Below are positions 55,295-63,546 of a stretch of DNA of 64,000 nt, piece by piece (position 1 is the stretch's first letter; every line of letters begins with the position of its first letter). Origin of the DNA: Aquipuribacter nitratireducens (GTDB lineage Bacteria; Actinomycetota; Actinomycetes; Actinomycetales; JBBAYJ01). The notes beneath the pieces were generated by a model. That model did not search any database and was not told where the DNA came from. It saw only the letters and a list, made by a program, of their open reading frames with translations. The position numbers and the translations under genes are program-made. The stretch spans positions 248,001 to 312,000 of the forward strand of contig NZ_JBBEOG010000001.1 in NCBI RefSeq assembly GCF_037860835.1, given 5' to 3'.

Positions 55295-56461
55295 GTGCCC
55301 CCCGCCGTCCTCGCCCGCCCGTCGGTGCGACGCGCCCTCGCCGTCCTCCTGCCCCTCGCAGCGGTCGCGGTCGCCCTCGTGGAGTCGGCCGCCGACCAGC
55401 GGGTCACCGCGCTGGGGCCTGGCAGCGTGCTCGTCGCGCTCGCCCTCGGCGCGGGTGTCGCGGTCGCCGTCGTCCTGCCGGTGGTCGGAGCGTTGCTGCA
55501 GGTCGCCCTCTTCCCCGTCCCCTCGCTGCTCCTCGACTCGCCCGGACCCGGCGGCGCACAGCTCATCGTGCTGCTCGCCTGCCTGCTGTGGGCGGGCTAC
55601 CGCGCCACGGTGCGGCGTTCCGCGGTCGTGTACGGCCTCGCGGTGCTCGTCCCCGCCGTCACGCTCGTCGTCGCGGGGGAGTCGGCGTGGGAGTTCCTCT
55701 TCTTCGCCGTCATCCTCGGCCTCGGCTGGGGCATGGGCCTGCTGCTTCGGCGCGAGCGCGCGCGGAGCCTGCAGCTGGCGGACCTCACCGCCCAGCTGCG
55801 TGCGGAACGCGCCCACCGCGAGCGGCAGGTCGTCGAGGAGGAGCGCGCCCGCATCTCCCGGGAGCTGCACGACGCCGTCGCGCACACGATGAGCGTCATG
55901 ACGCTGCAGGTCGGCGTCGTCCGGCGCCGGCTCGCGGACCGGCCCGTCGAGCGGGACGCGCTCGCGGGCGTCGAGGACCTCGGTCGCCGCGGCGTGGAGG
56001 AGCTCCGCCGGGTCGTCGGGCTCGTCCGCACCGGCGACGCCGACGCGCTCGCCCCCGCACCGTCCCTGTCCCGGCTCGACGACCTCGTCGCGGAGCTGCG
56101 CGCCACCGGGACCGACGTCCGCGTCGCCGTCGAGGGGGAGCCGGCGCGCTCGCTGCCGCCCGCCCTCGACGCGTCGGCGTTCCGGGTGCTGCAGGAGGCG
56201 ACGCACAACGCGCTCCGCCACGCCCCGGGCTCGCCCATCGGGGTCGTTGTGCGCTGGGATGGCGACGGCCTGTGCCTCGAGGTCGTCGACGACGGACCGG
56301 CCCGGCCGCTGCCGGGCGGGTCGCGGGCCTCCGACGGTTCCGGTGGGCACGGGCTCGTCGGGATGCGCGAGCGGGTGGCCCTCTTCGGCGGCCGCCTGGA
56401 GGCCGGACCGCGCCGCGACGGCGGGTTCGCCGTCCGCGCCTCCCTGCCGGTGCCCTCGTGA
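55295..56461 (+). CDS. Two-component sensor histidine kinase, NarL-partner type
   Basis: A 388-residue protein from a GTG at 55295; the frame is open further upstream but reads poorly. Residues about 12-150 have four to five membrane helices. A short coiled linker (ADLTAQLRAERAHRERQVVEEE) leads to a HisKA_3 dimerisation domain with ERARISRELHDAVAHTMSVM; His192 is the phosphorylation site. The HATPase domain has FRVLQEATHNALRHAPGS (N-box) and GGHGLVGMRERVALFGG (G-box). It shares GTGA with the response regulator gene. The signal is unknown. Confidence 0.92.
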   Translation: MPPAVLARPSVRRALAVLLPLAAVAVALVESAADQRVTALGPGSVLVALALGAGVAVAVVLPVVGALLQVALFPVPSLLLDSPGPGGAQLIVLLACLLWAGYRATVRRSAVVYGLAVLVPAVTLVVAGESAWEFLFFAVILGLGWGMGLLLRRERARSLQLADLTAQLRAERAHRERQVVEEERARISRELHDAVAHTMSVMTLQVGVVRRRLADRPVERDALAGVEDLGRRGVEELRRVVGLVRTGDADALAPAPSLSRLDDLVAELRATGTDVRVAVEGEPARSLPPALDASAFRVLQEATHNALRHAPGSPIGVVVRWDGDGLCLEVVDDGPARPLPGGSRASDGSGGHGLVGMRERVALFGGRLEAGPRRDGGFAVRASLPVPS

Positions 56462-57138
56462 CCGGCGAGGGGCGGACGGTCCGCGTCGTCGTGTGCGACG
56501 ACGAGGCGATGGTGCGCGCCGGGCTGCGCATGCTCCTCGACGGCGAGGACGACATCGAGGTCGTCGGGGAGGCGGTCGACGGTCTGCAGGCCGTCGAGGT
56601 CGTGACGCGCCTGCGTCCGGACGTCGTCCTCATGGACGTGCGGATGCCGCGTCTCGACGGACTCGCGGCCGCCGCCCGGCTGCGGGCCGAGGGGTCCGCC
56701 GCGCGGATCGTCATCCTCACGACCTTCGACGACGACCCGGTCGTCGACGCCGCCCTCCGCCAGCTCGTCACCGGCTTCCTCCTCAAGTCGTCCTCGCCCG
56801 AGCGGCTGCTCGAGGCCGTCCGCGAGGCGGCCGCCGGCAGGGGCGTGCTCGACCCCGCCGTCGTGCCGCGGGTCGTCGAGGCCTACGCAGCGCGGCCCGC
56901 CGCCGCGCCCGCGTCACCCCTGCTCGAGCGGCTGACACCCCGGGAGACCGACGTCCTGCGCCTCGTGGCGCGCGGCCTGTCGAACGCGGAGGTGGCCGCC
57001 CGGCTCTACCTCGGCGAGACGACGGTGAAGACCCATCTGGGACGGGTGCTCGACAAGCTCGGCGCGCGCGACCGCCCGCAGGTCATCGCGCTGGCGTACG
57101 AGCACGGGCTCGTCCGGGCCGGGGAGCCGAGGGAGTGA
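56458..57138 (+). CDS. NarL/LuxR-family response regulator
   Basis: A 226-residue protein starting with a GTG inside the kinase stop. The receiver has VRVVVCDDEAMVRAGLRMLL (Asp14-Asp15), VVLMDVRMPRLDGLAA with Asp60 as phospho-acceptor, and GFLLKSSSPERLL with the conserved Lys. The LuxR helix-turn-helix is LTPRETDVLRLVARGLSNAEVAARLYLGETTVKTHLGRVL. It pairs with the kinase above. Its 3' end overlaps the convergent GNAT gene by 56 bases. Confidence 0.94.
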   Translation: MTGEGRTVRVVVCDDEAMVRAGLRMLLDGEDDIEVVGEAVDGLQAVEVVTRLRPDVVLMDVRMPRLDGLAAAARLRAEGSAARIVILTTFDDDPVVDAALRQLVTGFLLKSSSPERLLEAVREAAAGRGVLDPAVVPRVVEAYAARPAAAPASPLLERLTPRETDVLRLVARGLSNAEVAARLYLGETTVKTHLGRVLDKLGARDRPQVIALAYEHGLVRAGEPRE

Positions 57139-57634
57139 GCCGGTAGCGCGTCACCCACAGCCTGGGGAGCACCTCGACGTCGTCGACGCGTGCGAAGCCG
57201 AGGCGCTCGTACAGTGCGCGGGCGGGGGCGTTGCCGCTGCCGGTGGAGACGCTGACGTCGCGGCTGCCGGCGAGGTCGATGACGTGGCTCACGAGTCGGG
57301 TGCCGATGCCGCCACGGTGCGCGGCGGGGGAGACGACGAGGCGGTCGACGTCGACGAGCGCGTCCGTGGCCGACCAGGCGACGGCGCCGAGGAGGTGGTC
57401 GTCACCCAGTGCGCCGAGCCAGTGGAGCGGGGCCGCGCGGAGGGCGTCGAGGCACTCGTGGAGCGCGGGGATGCGGTCGTCGCCGAGGAGCTGCGCCTCG
57501 ACGGCGTAGGCCTCGCGCTGGAGCACGAGCAGGCTGTGGGCGACTGCCTCGTCGGTGGTGGGCCGGAGCTCCCGCAGGTGCACGGCGGTCAGTATCGGGG
57601 CCGGCCGTTGAGGGGGTGCGGACGTCGTCCACAT
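57083..57634 (-). CDS. GNAT-family N-acetyltransferase
   Basis: About 183 residues from an ATG at 57634; a GTG at 57583 is a possible shorter start. LLVLQREAYAVEAQLLGDDRIPAL is the N-terminal GNAT helix pair. VDVDRLVVSPAAHRGGIGTRLVSHVIDLAG holds the acetyl-CoA loop (R-x-x-G-x-G/A, here HRGGIGT). NAPARALYERLGFARVDDVEV is the closing strand-helix. Substrate is unknown. The start lies 22 bases from the SOS box of the divergent HNH gene, so it may share that control. Confidence 0.85.
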   Translation of the reverse strand: MWTTSAPPQRPAPILTAVHLRELRPTTDEAVAHSLLVLQREAYAVEAQLLGDDRIPALHECLDALRAAPLHWLGALGDDHLLGAVAWSATDALVDVDRLVVSPAAHRGGIGTRLVSHVIDLAGSRDVSVSTGSGNAPARALYERLGFARVDDVEVLPRLWVTRYRLTPSAPRPGRARARTPAR

Positions 57635-57655
57635 CGTCCAGTGTCCCCCTCGCAA

Positions 57656-57671
57656 TCGAACGTATGTTCGA
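57656..57671 (+). promoter_or_regulatory. LexA-type SOS box
   Basis: TCGAACGTATGTTCGA has perfectly complementary outer hexamers (TCGAAC and GTTCGA) with a 4-base centre, matching the actinobacterial and Gram-positive LexA consensus. It lies 31 bases before the ATG of the DUF222-HNH gene. TAGAGT at 57673-57678 just downstream is a plausible -10, so LexA would block polymerase directly. 13E12-family genes of Mycobacterium tuberculosis are known to carry LexA boxes. The divergent GNAT gene starts 22 bases away on the other side. Confidence 0.85.
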
Positions 57672-57702
57672 GTAGAGTGGTCGCAGGAGCAAGGGGGTCG
57701 AC

Positions 57703-59247
57703 ATGGGTCCGTGCGAGGGCGAGGAGTCGCAGTCGACGCTGCGTGCGCGCCTCGGGCGGCTCCGTTCGGCTCTTGTCGACCTCGCCGACGCGGTGGAGGA
57801 GGGTGCGGCGTGGCAGGTGACGGACCGCGAGGTGCTCGATGCGATCCCCGAGCTCGCGCGGTCGCGGGCGTTGCTGGAGTCGGTGCACCTGCGCCTGGTG
57901 CGCGAGGTGGACCAGCGGGGGGTGGCGGAGGCGTCACCGGTGGCGACGTCGCCGGAGGGGTTCCTGCGGACGGCGTGCCTGGTTGGTCCTTCGCAGGCTC
58001 GTCGGGACGTGGCGGCCGCGCGGGCGCTGGCGCCGGGGGAGCCGTTGGCGCCGTTCGCTGGTGCCCTGGCGGAGGGTCGCTGCACGCGGGCGCACGTCGA
58101 CACGGCGGTGCGGTGCCTGGACCGGATCCCGCAGCACGTGCTGGACCGCGAGGGCGCCGGCGAGAAGGTGGCCGCCTACCTCCTGCTCGCGACGAGCGAC
58201 GCGAGCCCGTTGGACCTCGAGCGCGCGTGCCGGCACCTGCTGGCGACGCTGGCGCCGGAGCGGGCGGATGCCTTCGACGCGGAGTCGGTGAACCGGCGCT
58301 TCCTCGACCTCGCCACCGACGCCACCGGGATGACGGTGGGTCGGTTCCAGCTGGACCCGGTCACCGGGGCGGCGCTGCGCGCGGCGTTGAACCGCTGGTC
58401 CGGCCCCGACCCGACGGGTGAGGCGGGCGACGGTCCTCGGCGGGCGTCGGTGCCGGGGCGCGGCGAGTGCGCGGACGGGTGCCTGCCGGGTGCGGACGGG
58501 GAGCGGGACCGGCGCCAGCCGCGGCAACGCCGCGCGGACGCCCTCGCGCACCTGGTGGAGACGGCGCTCGGCGTCGCGCACCCGCGCCGCGGGGAGCGCC
58601 CCCGGGTCGTCGTGCACGTCACCCCCGAGCAGCTCGCCGACCACCGCCACCGTGCCTCGGCCGGCCCGGTCGGGCTCGCCGAGGTGGAGGGCGGGGACCC
58701 GATCCCGCCGTGGGCGACCCGCCGGCTCGCGTGCGACGCAGTGTTGCAGCGGATCGTCGACAGCCCGAGCGCCGGGCCGCTCGACGTGGGCCAGGAGGAG
58801 CGCCTCGCAACCCTCACCCAGCGTCGGGCGCTCGCCGGCCGCGACCAGGGGTGCGTGATCCCCGGCTGCGGCGCGGCGCCGGCGATCTGCGACGCCCATC
58901 ACGTCGTGCACTGGGCCGACGGCGGCCCGACTGACCTCGCGAACCTGCTCCTGCTGTGCCCGGGCCACCACACCGCGGTGCACGCCGGCACGTGGGCGGT
59001 CGCGATCGACGAGGCCCAGCAGGTGACCGTCACCCCACCCCGGTGGGTCGACCCGCAACGACGACCCCGACCCGCGTGGCGGCAACGCGCGAGCCGCCTC
59101 TGGCGCGACACCGCTCCGCCGGACCGGCCGCCGAACGAACCTGACCGTGGCACCTCTGGTGACGTCGTGGACGACGACGACATGTTCGGCGTGCACGAGC
59201 ACACGTGGCCTGCCGGTGTGCGCGAGGCGACGGCAACGCGAACGTAA
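57703..59247 (+). CDS. 13E12-family DUF222 / HNH endonuclease-like protein
   Basis: A 514-residue protein from ATG 57703. A long helical DUF222 domain spans about residues 15-330 (ELARSRALLESVHLRLVREVDQRG, VTGAALRAALNRW). The HNH site is at about 383-432: RDQGCVIPGCGAAPAICDAHHVVHWADGGPTDLANLLLLCPGHHTAVH, with paired Cys, catalytic His-His, Asn and Cys-x-x-His. The C-terminus ends ATATRT and is the source type of the fragment at 48473-48784. The family is abundant in actinobacteria, function unproven. An SOS box upstream suggests induction by DNA damage. Confidence 0.92.
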   Translation: MGPCEGEESQSTLRARLGRLRSALVDLADAVEEGAAWQVTDREVLDAIPELARSRALLESVHLRLVREVDQRGVAEASPVATSPEGFLRTACLVGPSQARRDVAAARALAPGEPLAPFAGALAEGRCTRAHVDTAVRCLDRIPQHVLDREGAGEKVAAYLLLATSDASPLDLERACRHLLATLAPERADAFDAESVNRRFLDLATDATGMTVGRFQLDPVTGAALRAALNRWSGPDPTGEAGDGPRRASVPGRGECADGCLPGADGERDRRQPRQRRADALAHLVETALGVAHPRRGERPRVVVHVTPEQLADHRHRASAGPVGLAEVEGGDPIPPWATRRLACDAVLQRIVDSPSAGPLDVGQEERLATLTQRRALAGRDQGCVIPGCGAAPAICDAHHVVHWADGGPTDLANLLLLCPGHHTAVHAGTWAVAIDEAQQVTVTPPRWVDPQRRPRPAWRQRASRLWRDTAPPDRPPNEPDRGTSGDVVDDDDMFGVHEHTWPAGVREATATRT

Positions 59248-59310
59248 CGATCCCGAGACGCCGGTGACACCGCCGGCCGCTTGGCTGGCGCCGACCCACC
59301 CCCACGGTGG

Positions 59311-59412
59311 GGCGCTCCTAGGGTTCCGCTCCCCGCCGGGAGGCTGGTCCGAGAGGGGCACGTGACGCCGGCCGCCGGCGCCGCGCCACGGCGGGACAAA
59401 AGCCCGGGAGAC
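59311..59412 (+). ncRNA. Guanidine-I (ykkC) riboswitch
   Basis: The conserved ykkC blocks are all present in order: CTAGGGTTCCG (59318-59328), GGTCCGAGAG (59346-59355) and ACAAAAGCCCGGGAGA (59396-59411), joined by GC-rich stems. The motif starts 64 bases after the HNH stop and ends 49 bases before the GTG of the ureohydrolase. Guanidine-I riboswitches turn on downstream genes when free guanidine binds. No obvious terminator hairpin with a T-run follows, so control may be translational or by Rho; that part is inference. Confidence 0.94.
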
Positions 59413-59460
59413 CCGAAGGACGCGACGGACGAGGTCCGCCGCCGACGCGAGGAGTCTCCT

Positions 59461-60627
59461 GTGGGCGCCTTCCACCGCCACCACCCGCACCCCGACGGCC
59501 ACCACCCCGGCGCCGCACCCGGCCACGAGCACTACGGCCCCGAGGCGCGCTACGCGGTCGAGGCCGAGTCGACGCTGCCGCTCAGCAAGTGGCAGGAGGA
59601 GATCGACCGCGGGCTCGAGCTCGGGCTGCCCGGCGCCGACTCCATCGTCGACAAGCGCATCCCCACGTTCTCCCGCGGCGAGCTGCCCCACTTCGCCGGC
59701 ATCAACACGTTCCTCAAGGCCCCGTACGTGGAGGACGTCCGCCGTGCCGGCGACTACGACGTCGCCGTCCTCGGGGTTCCCTTCGACGGCGGCACCACCT
59801 ACCGCCCCGGCACGCGGTTCGGACCGCAGGGCATCCGCAGGATCTCCGCCCTCTACGGCCCGTACAGCTTCGAGCTCGGCGTCGACCTGCGCGAGACCAT
59901 CACCATCGGCGACCTCGGGGACGTCTTCACCATCCCGGGCAACATCGAGAAGACGTTCGACCAGGTGTCGAAGGCCGTCGGGCACGTCTTCGCCTCCGGG
60001 GCGTTCCCCGTCGTGCTCGGCGGCGACCACTCCATCGGCTACCCGACGACCCGGGGCGTCGCGGAGCACCTCGGCGGCAACCTCGGGATCATCCACTTCG
60101 ACCGCCACGTCGACACCCAGGAGACCGACCTCGACGAGCGGATGCACACCACCCCGTGGTTCCACGCCACGGACATCCCCAACGTGCCGCCGAAGAACCT
60201 CGTCCAGATCGGCATCGGCGGCTGGCAGGCCCCCCGCCCCGGGGTGCAGGTCGGCCGGGAGCGCGGTACGACGATCATGACCCTCACCGACGCCGTCGAC
60301 ATGGGTATCGAGGCCGCCGCCGAGCGCGCGCTCGAGGTCGCGTGGGACGGCGCCGAGGCCGTGTGGCTGTCGTTCGACGTCGACTGCCTCGACGCCGCGT
60401 TCGTGCCCGGCACCGGCTGGCCCGAGCCCGGCGGGTTCCTCCCCCGCGAGGTCCTGAAGTTCATCCAGATCATCGCCGACGCCCGGCCGCTGGCCGGGAT
60501 CGAGGTCGTGGAGTGCTCCCCGCCCTACGACAACGCCGAGATCACCGCGCTGATCTCCACCCGGGTCATCTGCGACACGTTGGGCTGCCTCGTGCGCTCC
60601 GGCCACCTCCCCAAGGGCCGCGCCTAG
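59461..60627 (+). CDS. gdmH: Ureohydrolase-family enzyme, probable nickel guanidine hydrolase
   Basis: A 388-residue protein from GTG 59461, GAGGAG 7 bases upstream. The arginase/agmatinase fold is clear: VLGGDHSIGYPTTR (His190), IIHFDRHVDTQ (Asp214, His216, Asp218) and WLSFDVDCLDAAFVPGTGWPEPGG (Asp306, Asp308) give the two-metal site. FDRH replaces the usual FDAH and LDAAF the usual LDP. Residues 5-24 contain eight His, a possible nickel-binding tail. The guanidine riboswitch directly upstream makes guanidine hydrolase (guanidine to urea and ammonia) more likely than agmatinase. The family needs nickel-insertion helpers, not seen in this window. Confidence 0.85.
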   Translation: MGAFHRHHPHPDGHHPGAAPGHEHYGPEARYAVEAESTLPLSKWQEEIDRGLELGLPGADSIVDKRIPTFSRGELPHFAGINTFLKAPYVEDVRRAGDYDVAVLGVPFDGGTTYRPGTRFGPQGIRRISALYGPYSFELGVDLRETITIGDLGDVFTIPGNIEKTFDQVSKAVGHVFASGAFPVVLGGDHSIGYPTTRGVAEHLGGNLGIIHFDRHVDTQETDLDERMHTTPWFHATDIPNVPPKNLVQIGIGGWQAPRPGVQVGRERGTTIMTLTDAVDMGIEAAAERALEVAWDGAEAVWLSFDVDCLDAAFVPGTGWPEPGGFLPREVLKFIQIIADARPLAGIEVVECSPPYDNAEITALISTRVICDTLGCLVRSGHLPKGRA

Positions 60628-60675
60628 ACCCCTCCTCCCACCCCGGCGCCACCGACCGCGCAAGGAGTCATCGTC

Positions 60676-62199
60676 ATGATCATCCTCGGAGTCGCGCTCA
60701 CGGTCGTGGCCGTCCTCGTCGTCGGGCTCGTCGTGGCCCGACGCGTCGACGGCGACACCACCAACTTCCTCGTCGCCGGCCGGGCCCTGCCCCTGCCGCT
60801 GGCGGCGGCCGGGCTCATGGGCCAGGCCGTCGACTCGAACGCGACGCTGGGCAACACCGACCTCACGGCGTCGTTCGGGTTCTGGGCCGGCGCGTCCCTG
60901 CCGCTCGGGCTCGCGCTGTGCCTGCTGCTCACCGGCATCTTCTTCGCGCCGCGCATGAACCGCATGCGCCTGTACACCCTCGGCGACTTCTACCGGCGCC
61001 GCTACGGCCGCCTCGTGGAGGTCCTCAGCTCCGTCCTCATGGTCGTGAGCTTCGGCATCCTCCTCGCGGGCAACCTCGTGGCGGGCGGGCTCATCCTCGA
61101 CCGGTTCCTCGGCACGGGCTACGCGCTCGGCGTCGTCCTGCTCGTCGCGGTGATCCTCACCTACACCGTCGCCGGCGGCATGATCTCCGACGCGTACACC
61201 GCCGCCCTGCAGATGATCATCACGCTGGTCGCGGTGGTCGCGCTCTTCCTGTGGGTCGCCACGACGTACGGCATCTCGATCCCCGAGGGCATGGGGCCGT
61301 TCGACCTCGGCCAGCTCACCGACCCCGCGCAGGGCGCCCCCATCAACTGGGGGACGCTGTTCGCGCTCGCGCTCGGCGACATCGTCGCGCTCGACTTCAT
61401 GCAGCGGATCTTCTCCGCGGGCAGCCCGTCGATCGCCCGTCGCGCGTGCTTCGTCGGGGCTGCCGGGACTGCGTTCGTCGGCGTCCTCTACGCCCTCATC
61501 GCGCTGTCCGCGGGCACCGCCGTGGACCCCGCCGACGGCCCGGTCCTCTTCACGATCATCACGGACGCGGCGCCGATCGGTCTCGCCATCCTCGTCCTGT
61601 CCGGGATCATCGCCGCGTCGTGCTCGACGGCGAACGGGGCCGTGCTCGGTACCGCGTCCGTCATCACGCGCAACATCGTCGGCCAGCGCCGCCTCGGCAC
61701 CGGCCACGGGCACACCGACACCCAGCTCCGCCTCGTGCGGCTGTTCATGCTCCCGGTCGTCGGGATCGGCATCCTGCTCGCCATCCAGGTGCCGCAGACC
61801 GGGATCCTCCTCACCCTCGCGTTCGACGTCATGGGCGCGTGCCTGCTCGTTCCGTTCGCGCTGGGGGTCTACTGGGCCCGCTCGACGCCCGCGGCCGCCC
61901 TCGCGGCGATCCTCACCGGGGCGGTCGTGCGCCTCACGACGTTCGTCCTCACCCCGACGATCTACGGGGCACCGAACGACCTGCTGTACGTGCCGAACTC
62001 GTTCGTCACGGCCGGGTTCGACGGCTACCCGGTCTTCCTCGCCACGGGCGCCTCGCTCGTCGTCTTCGTCGTGACGGCGCTGCTCACCACGCCCCGGCCG
62101 GAGCTGCACGACGTCGAGGGCATCGGCGCGCGCGAGGAGATCGACCTGCGGGTGCCCGCCGCGCGGCAGGCGGAGGGCGTGCCGGCCGGGCAGGCGTGA
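60676..62199 (+). CDS. Sodium:solute symporter (SSS) family, possible guanidine or urea importer
   Basis: A 507-residue protein with AAGGAG 8 bases before the ATG, 48 bases after the hydrolase gene. About 13 membrane helices are visible. TNFLVAGRALPLPLAAAGLMGQAVDSNATLGNTDL (first core helices) and RRYGRLVEVLSSVLMV, TYTVAGGMISDAYTAALQMIITLV and GLAILVLSGIIAASCSTANGAVLGTASVITRNI are typical of the SSS fold with its sodium sites. Both genes probably sit on one transcript under the guanidine riboswitch, so guanidine (or the product urea) is the best substrate guess. The short C-terminal tail is cytoplasmic. Confidence 0.85.
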   Translation: MIILGVALTVVAVLVVGLVVARRVDGDTTNFLVAGRALPLPLAAAGLMGQAVDSNATLGNTDLTASFGFWAGASLPLGLALCLLLTGIFFAPRMNRMRLYTLGDFYRRRYGRLVEVLSSVLMVVSFGILLAGNLVAGGLILDRFLGTGYALGVVLLVAVILTYTVAGGMISDAYTAALQMIITLVAVVALFLWVATTYGISIPEGMGPFDLGQLTDPAQGAPINWGTLFALALGDIVALDFMQRIFSAGSPSIARRACFVGAAGTAFVGVLYALIALSAGTAVDPADGPVLFTIITDAAPIGLAILVLSGIIAASCSTANGAVLGTASVITRNIVGQRRLGTGHGHTDTQLRLVRLFMLPVVGIGILLAIQVPQTGILLTLAFDVMGACLLVPFALGVYWARSTPAAALAAILTGAVVRLTTFVLTPTIYGAPNDLLYVPNSFVTAGFDGYPVFLATGASLVVFVVTALLTTPRPELHDVEGIGAREEIDLRVPAARQAEGVPAGQA

Positions 62200-62206
62200 G
62201 CACCCC

Positions 62207-63529
62207 TCAGAAGTCGAAGAGGTTCGCCCGCACCCCGCCGTCCCCGTACTCGCTCCGCAGCACGCCGCGGCGCCGCAGCACCGGCACGAGGTCGTCGAGC
62301 ATCCGGTGGACGGTCGTCGGGTGGAGGTCGCCGGACAGGATCCAGCCGTTGTTGCCGGCGTCGTCGCCCATCCCCTCGACGTAGTCGGCGAGCTCCTCCG
62401 CCGTGCCGACGAACCCCGTCCGGTCCGCCAGGCGGCCCTTCCGCGCCTTCCGGGTCAGCACCTCGCGGAGCGTGTCCCGACCCAGCTCGCCGTCCCTGCC
62501 GAGCAGCCCGCGGATCGTGCCCTGCGACACGTGGTCCCCGAACGCCGACGCGGGCACCGGCTCGTCGAGCGGCAGGCGCGTCAGGTCGGTCTCGAGGTCG
62601 CTCGACTGCCCGACGGCGATGCGGAGCAGGTCCGCCTCGCTCGGGTGCCGGGACGCCTCGACGACGCGGTCCGCCTCCTCCGGGCTCGCCACGATCTCCG
62701 GCTTCACGACGAACAGGACGCGGATGTCCTTGTCGCTGCGCCCGGCGGCCGCGGCGGCGTCGAGGACACGGCGCCGGTAGGCGCGGACGCTGTCGACGTC
62801 GAGCGGGGCGAGGGCGAGCTGCACGTCGGAGTGGGCGCCGGCGAACGCGAGCCCGCGCGGTGACCCGCCGGGAGAGACCACCACCGGGTCGTCGCCGTCC
62901 GCGAACGGCACGGCGTTGAGCGGGCCGGCGACGTCGAAGTACTCGCCGCTGTGCCGGAACGCGTCGATCCGGTCGCCGTCGGCGAACCGCCACGTCCCCT
63001 CGTCGGCGACCAAGGCGCCGTCGCCCCACGAGTGCCACAACCGCCTGACGACGCCGACCCACTCCTCGGCCCGGTCGTAGGCGGCGTCGTGCGGCAGCGG
63101 GGCGGCGCCGACGTGCCGGGCGCTGCCGACGTCGGTGACGACGTTGAGCCCGAACCGGTACCCCGACAGGTGCTGCAGCGTCGCCGCCTGCCGCGCCGCG
63201 AGGTACGGCGGGGTGATGCCGGCGTTCACCGTCGGTGCGAGGCCGATGTGCGAGGTGACGTCGAAAAGGTACGGCGCGAGCAGCAGCGGGTCGTGCTTCG
63301 GTCCGCCGTAGGCCTCGCGGACCCGCAGGTCGAGGGTCTCCGGGTTCCCGAGCGACACCGCGTCCTCCATGATCACGAGGTCGAGCCCCGCCTGCTCGAG
63401 CTCGCGGACCGCCTGCTGGTACAGCCGCGGCTCCTGCCAGCGGTACCCCCAGCGGTGGTCCTCGCGGCCCCAGCCCTGCGGGCCGAACCCGCGGGAGAAG
63501 AACCAGCCGAGGTGCTGCAGTCGTCCCAT
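62207..63529 (-). CDS. FMN-dependent monooxygenase, NtaA/SnaA/DszA (luciferase-like) family
   Basis: A 440-residue protein from ATG 63529, AGGAG 7 bases upstream. HLGWFFSRGFGPQGWGREDHRWGYRW, LDLVIMEDAVSLGNP, TSHIGLAPTVNAGITPPYLAARQAATLQHLSGYRFGLNVVTDVG and DPVVVSPGGSPRGLAFAGAHSDVQL are hallmark blocks of flavin-dependent NtaA/DszA enzymes, which oxidise organosulfur or chelator compounds with reduced flavin from a separate reductase. The next gene is a sulfhydrylase-like enzyme on the same strand with only 17 bases between, favouring a role in sulfur scavenging. The substrate cannot be deduced. Confidence 0.88.
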   Translation of the reverse strand: MGRLQHLGWFFSRGFGPQGWGREDHRWGYRWQEPRLYQQAVRELEQAGLDLVIMEDAVSLGNPETLDLRVREAYGGPKHDPLLLAPYLFDVTSHIGLAPTVNAGITPPYLAARQAATLQHLSGYRFGLNVVTDVGSARHVGAAPLPHDAAYDRAEEWVGVVRRLWHSWGDGALVADEGTWRFADGDRIDAFRHSGEYFDVAGPLNAVPFADGDDPVVVSPGGSPRGLAFAGAHSDVQLALAPLDVDSVRAYRRRVLDAAAAAGRSDKDIRVLFVVKPEIVASPEEADRVVEASRHPSEADLLRIAVGQSSDLETDLTRLPLDEPVPASAFGDHVSQGTIRGLLGRDGELGRDTLREVLTRKARKGRLADRTGFVGTAEELADYVEGMGDDAGNNGWILSGDLHPTTVHRMLDDLVPVLRRRGVLRSEYGDGGVRANLFDF

Positions 63530-63546
63530 GCTCCTGCTCCTGGGGG

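Noticed and set aside
59300-59312. CCCCAC-G-GTGGGG as a terminator of the HNH gene
   Set aside because: With a one-base centre it can only fold with a shortened stem, and it abuts the riboswitch, where it may be part of the RNA fold instead.
57934-62109. A very long open frame on the minus strand across the HNH, hydrolase and symporter genes
   Set aside because: It is a mirror of three well-supported plus-strand genes; its translation is low-complexity Arg/Gly/Asp/Glu text with no family motif.
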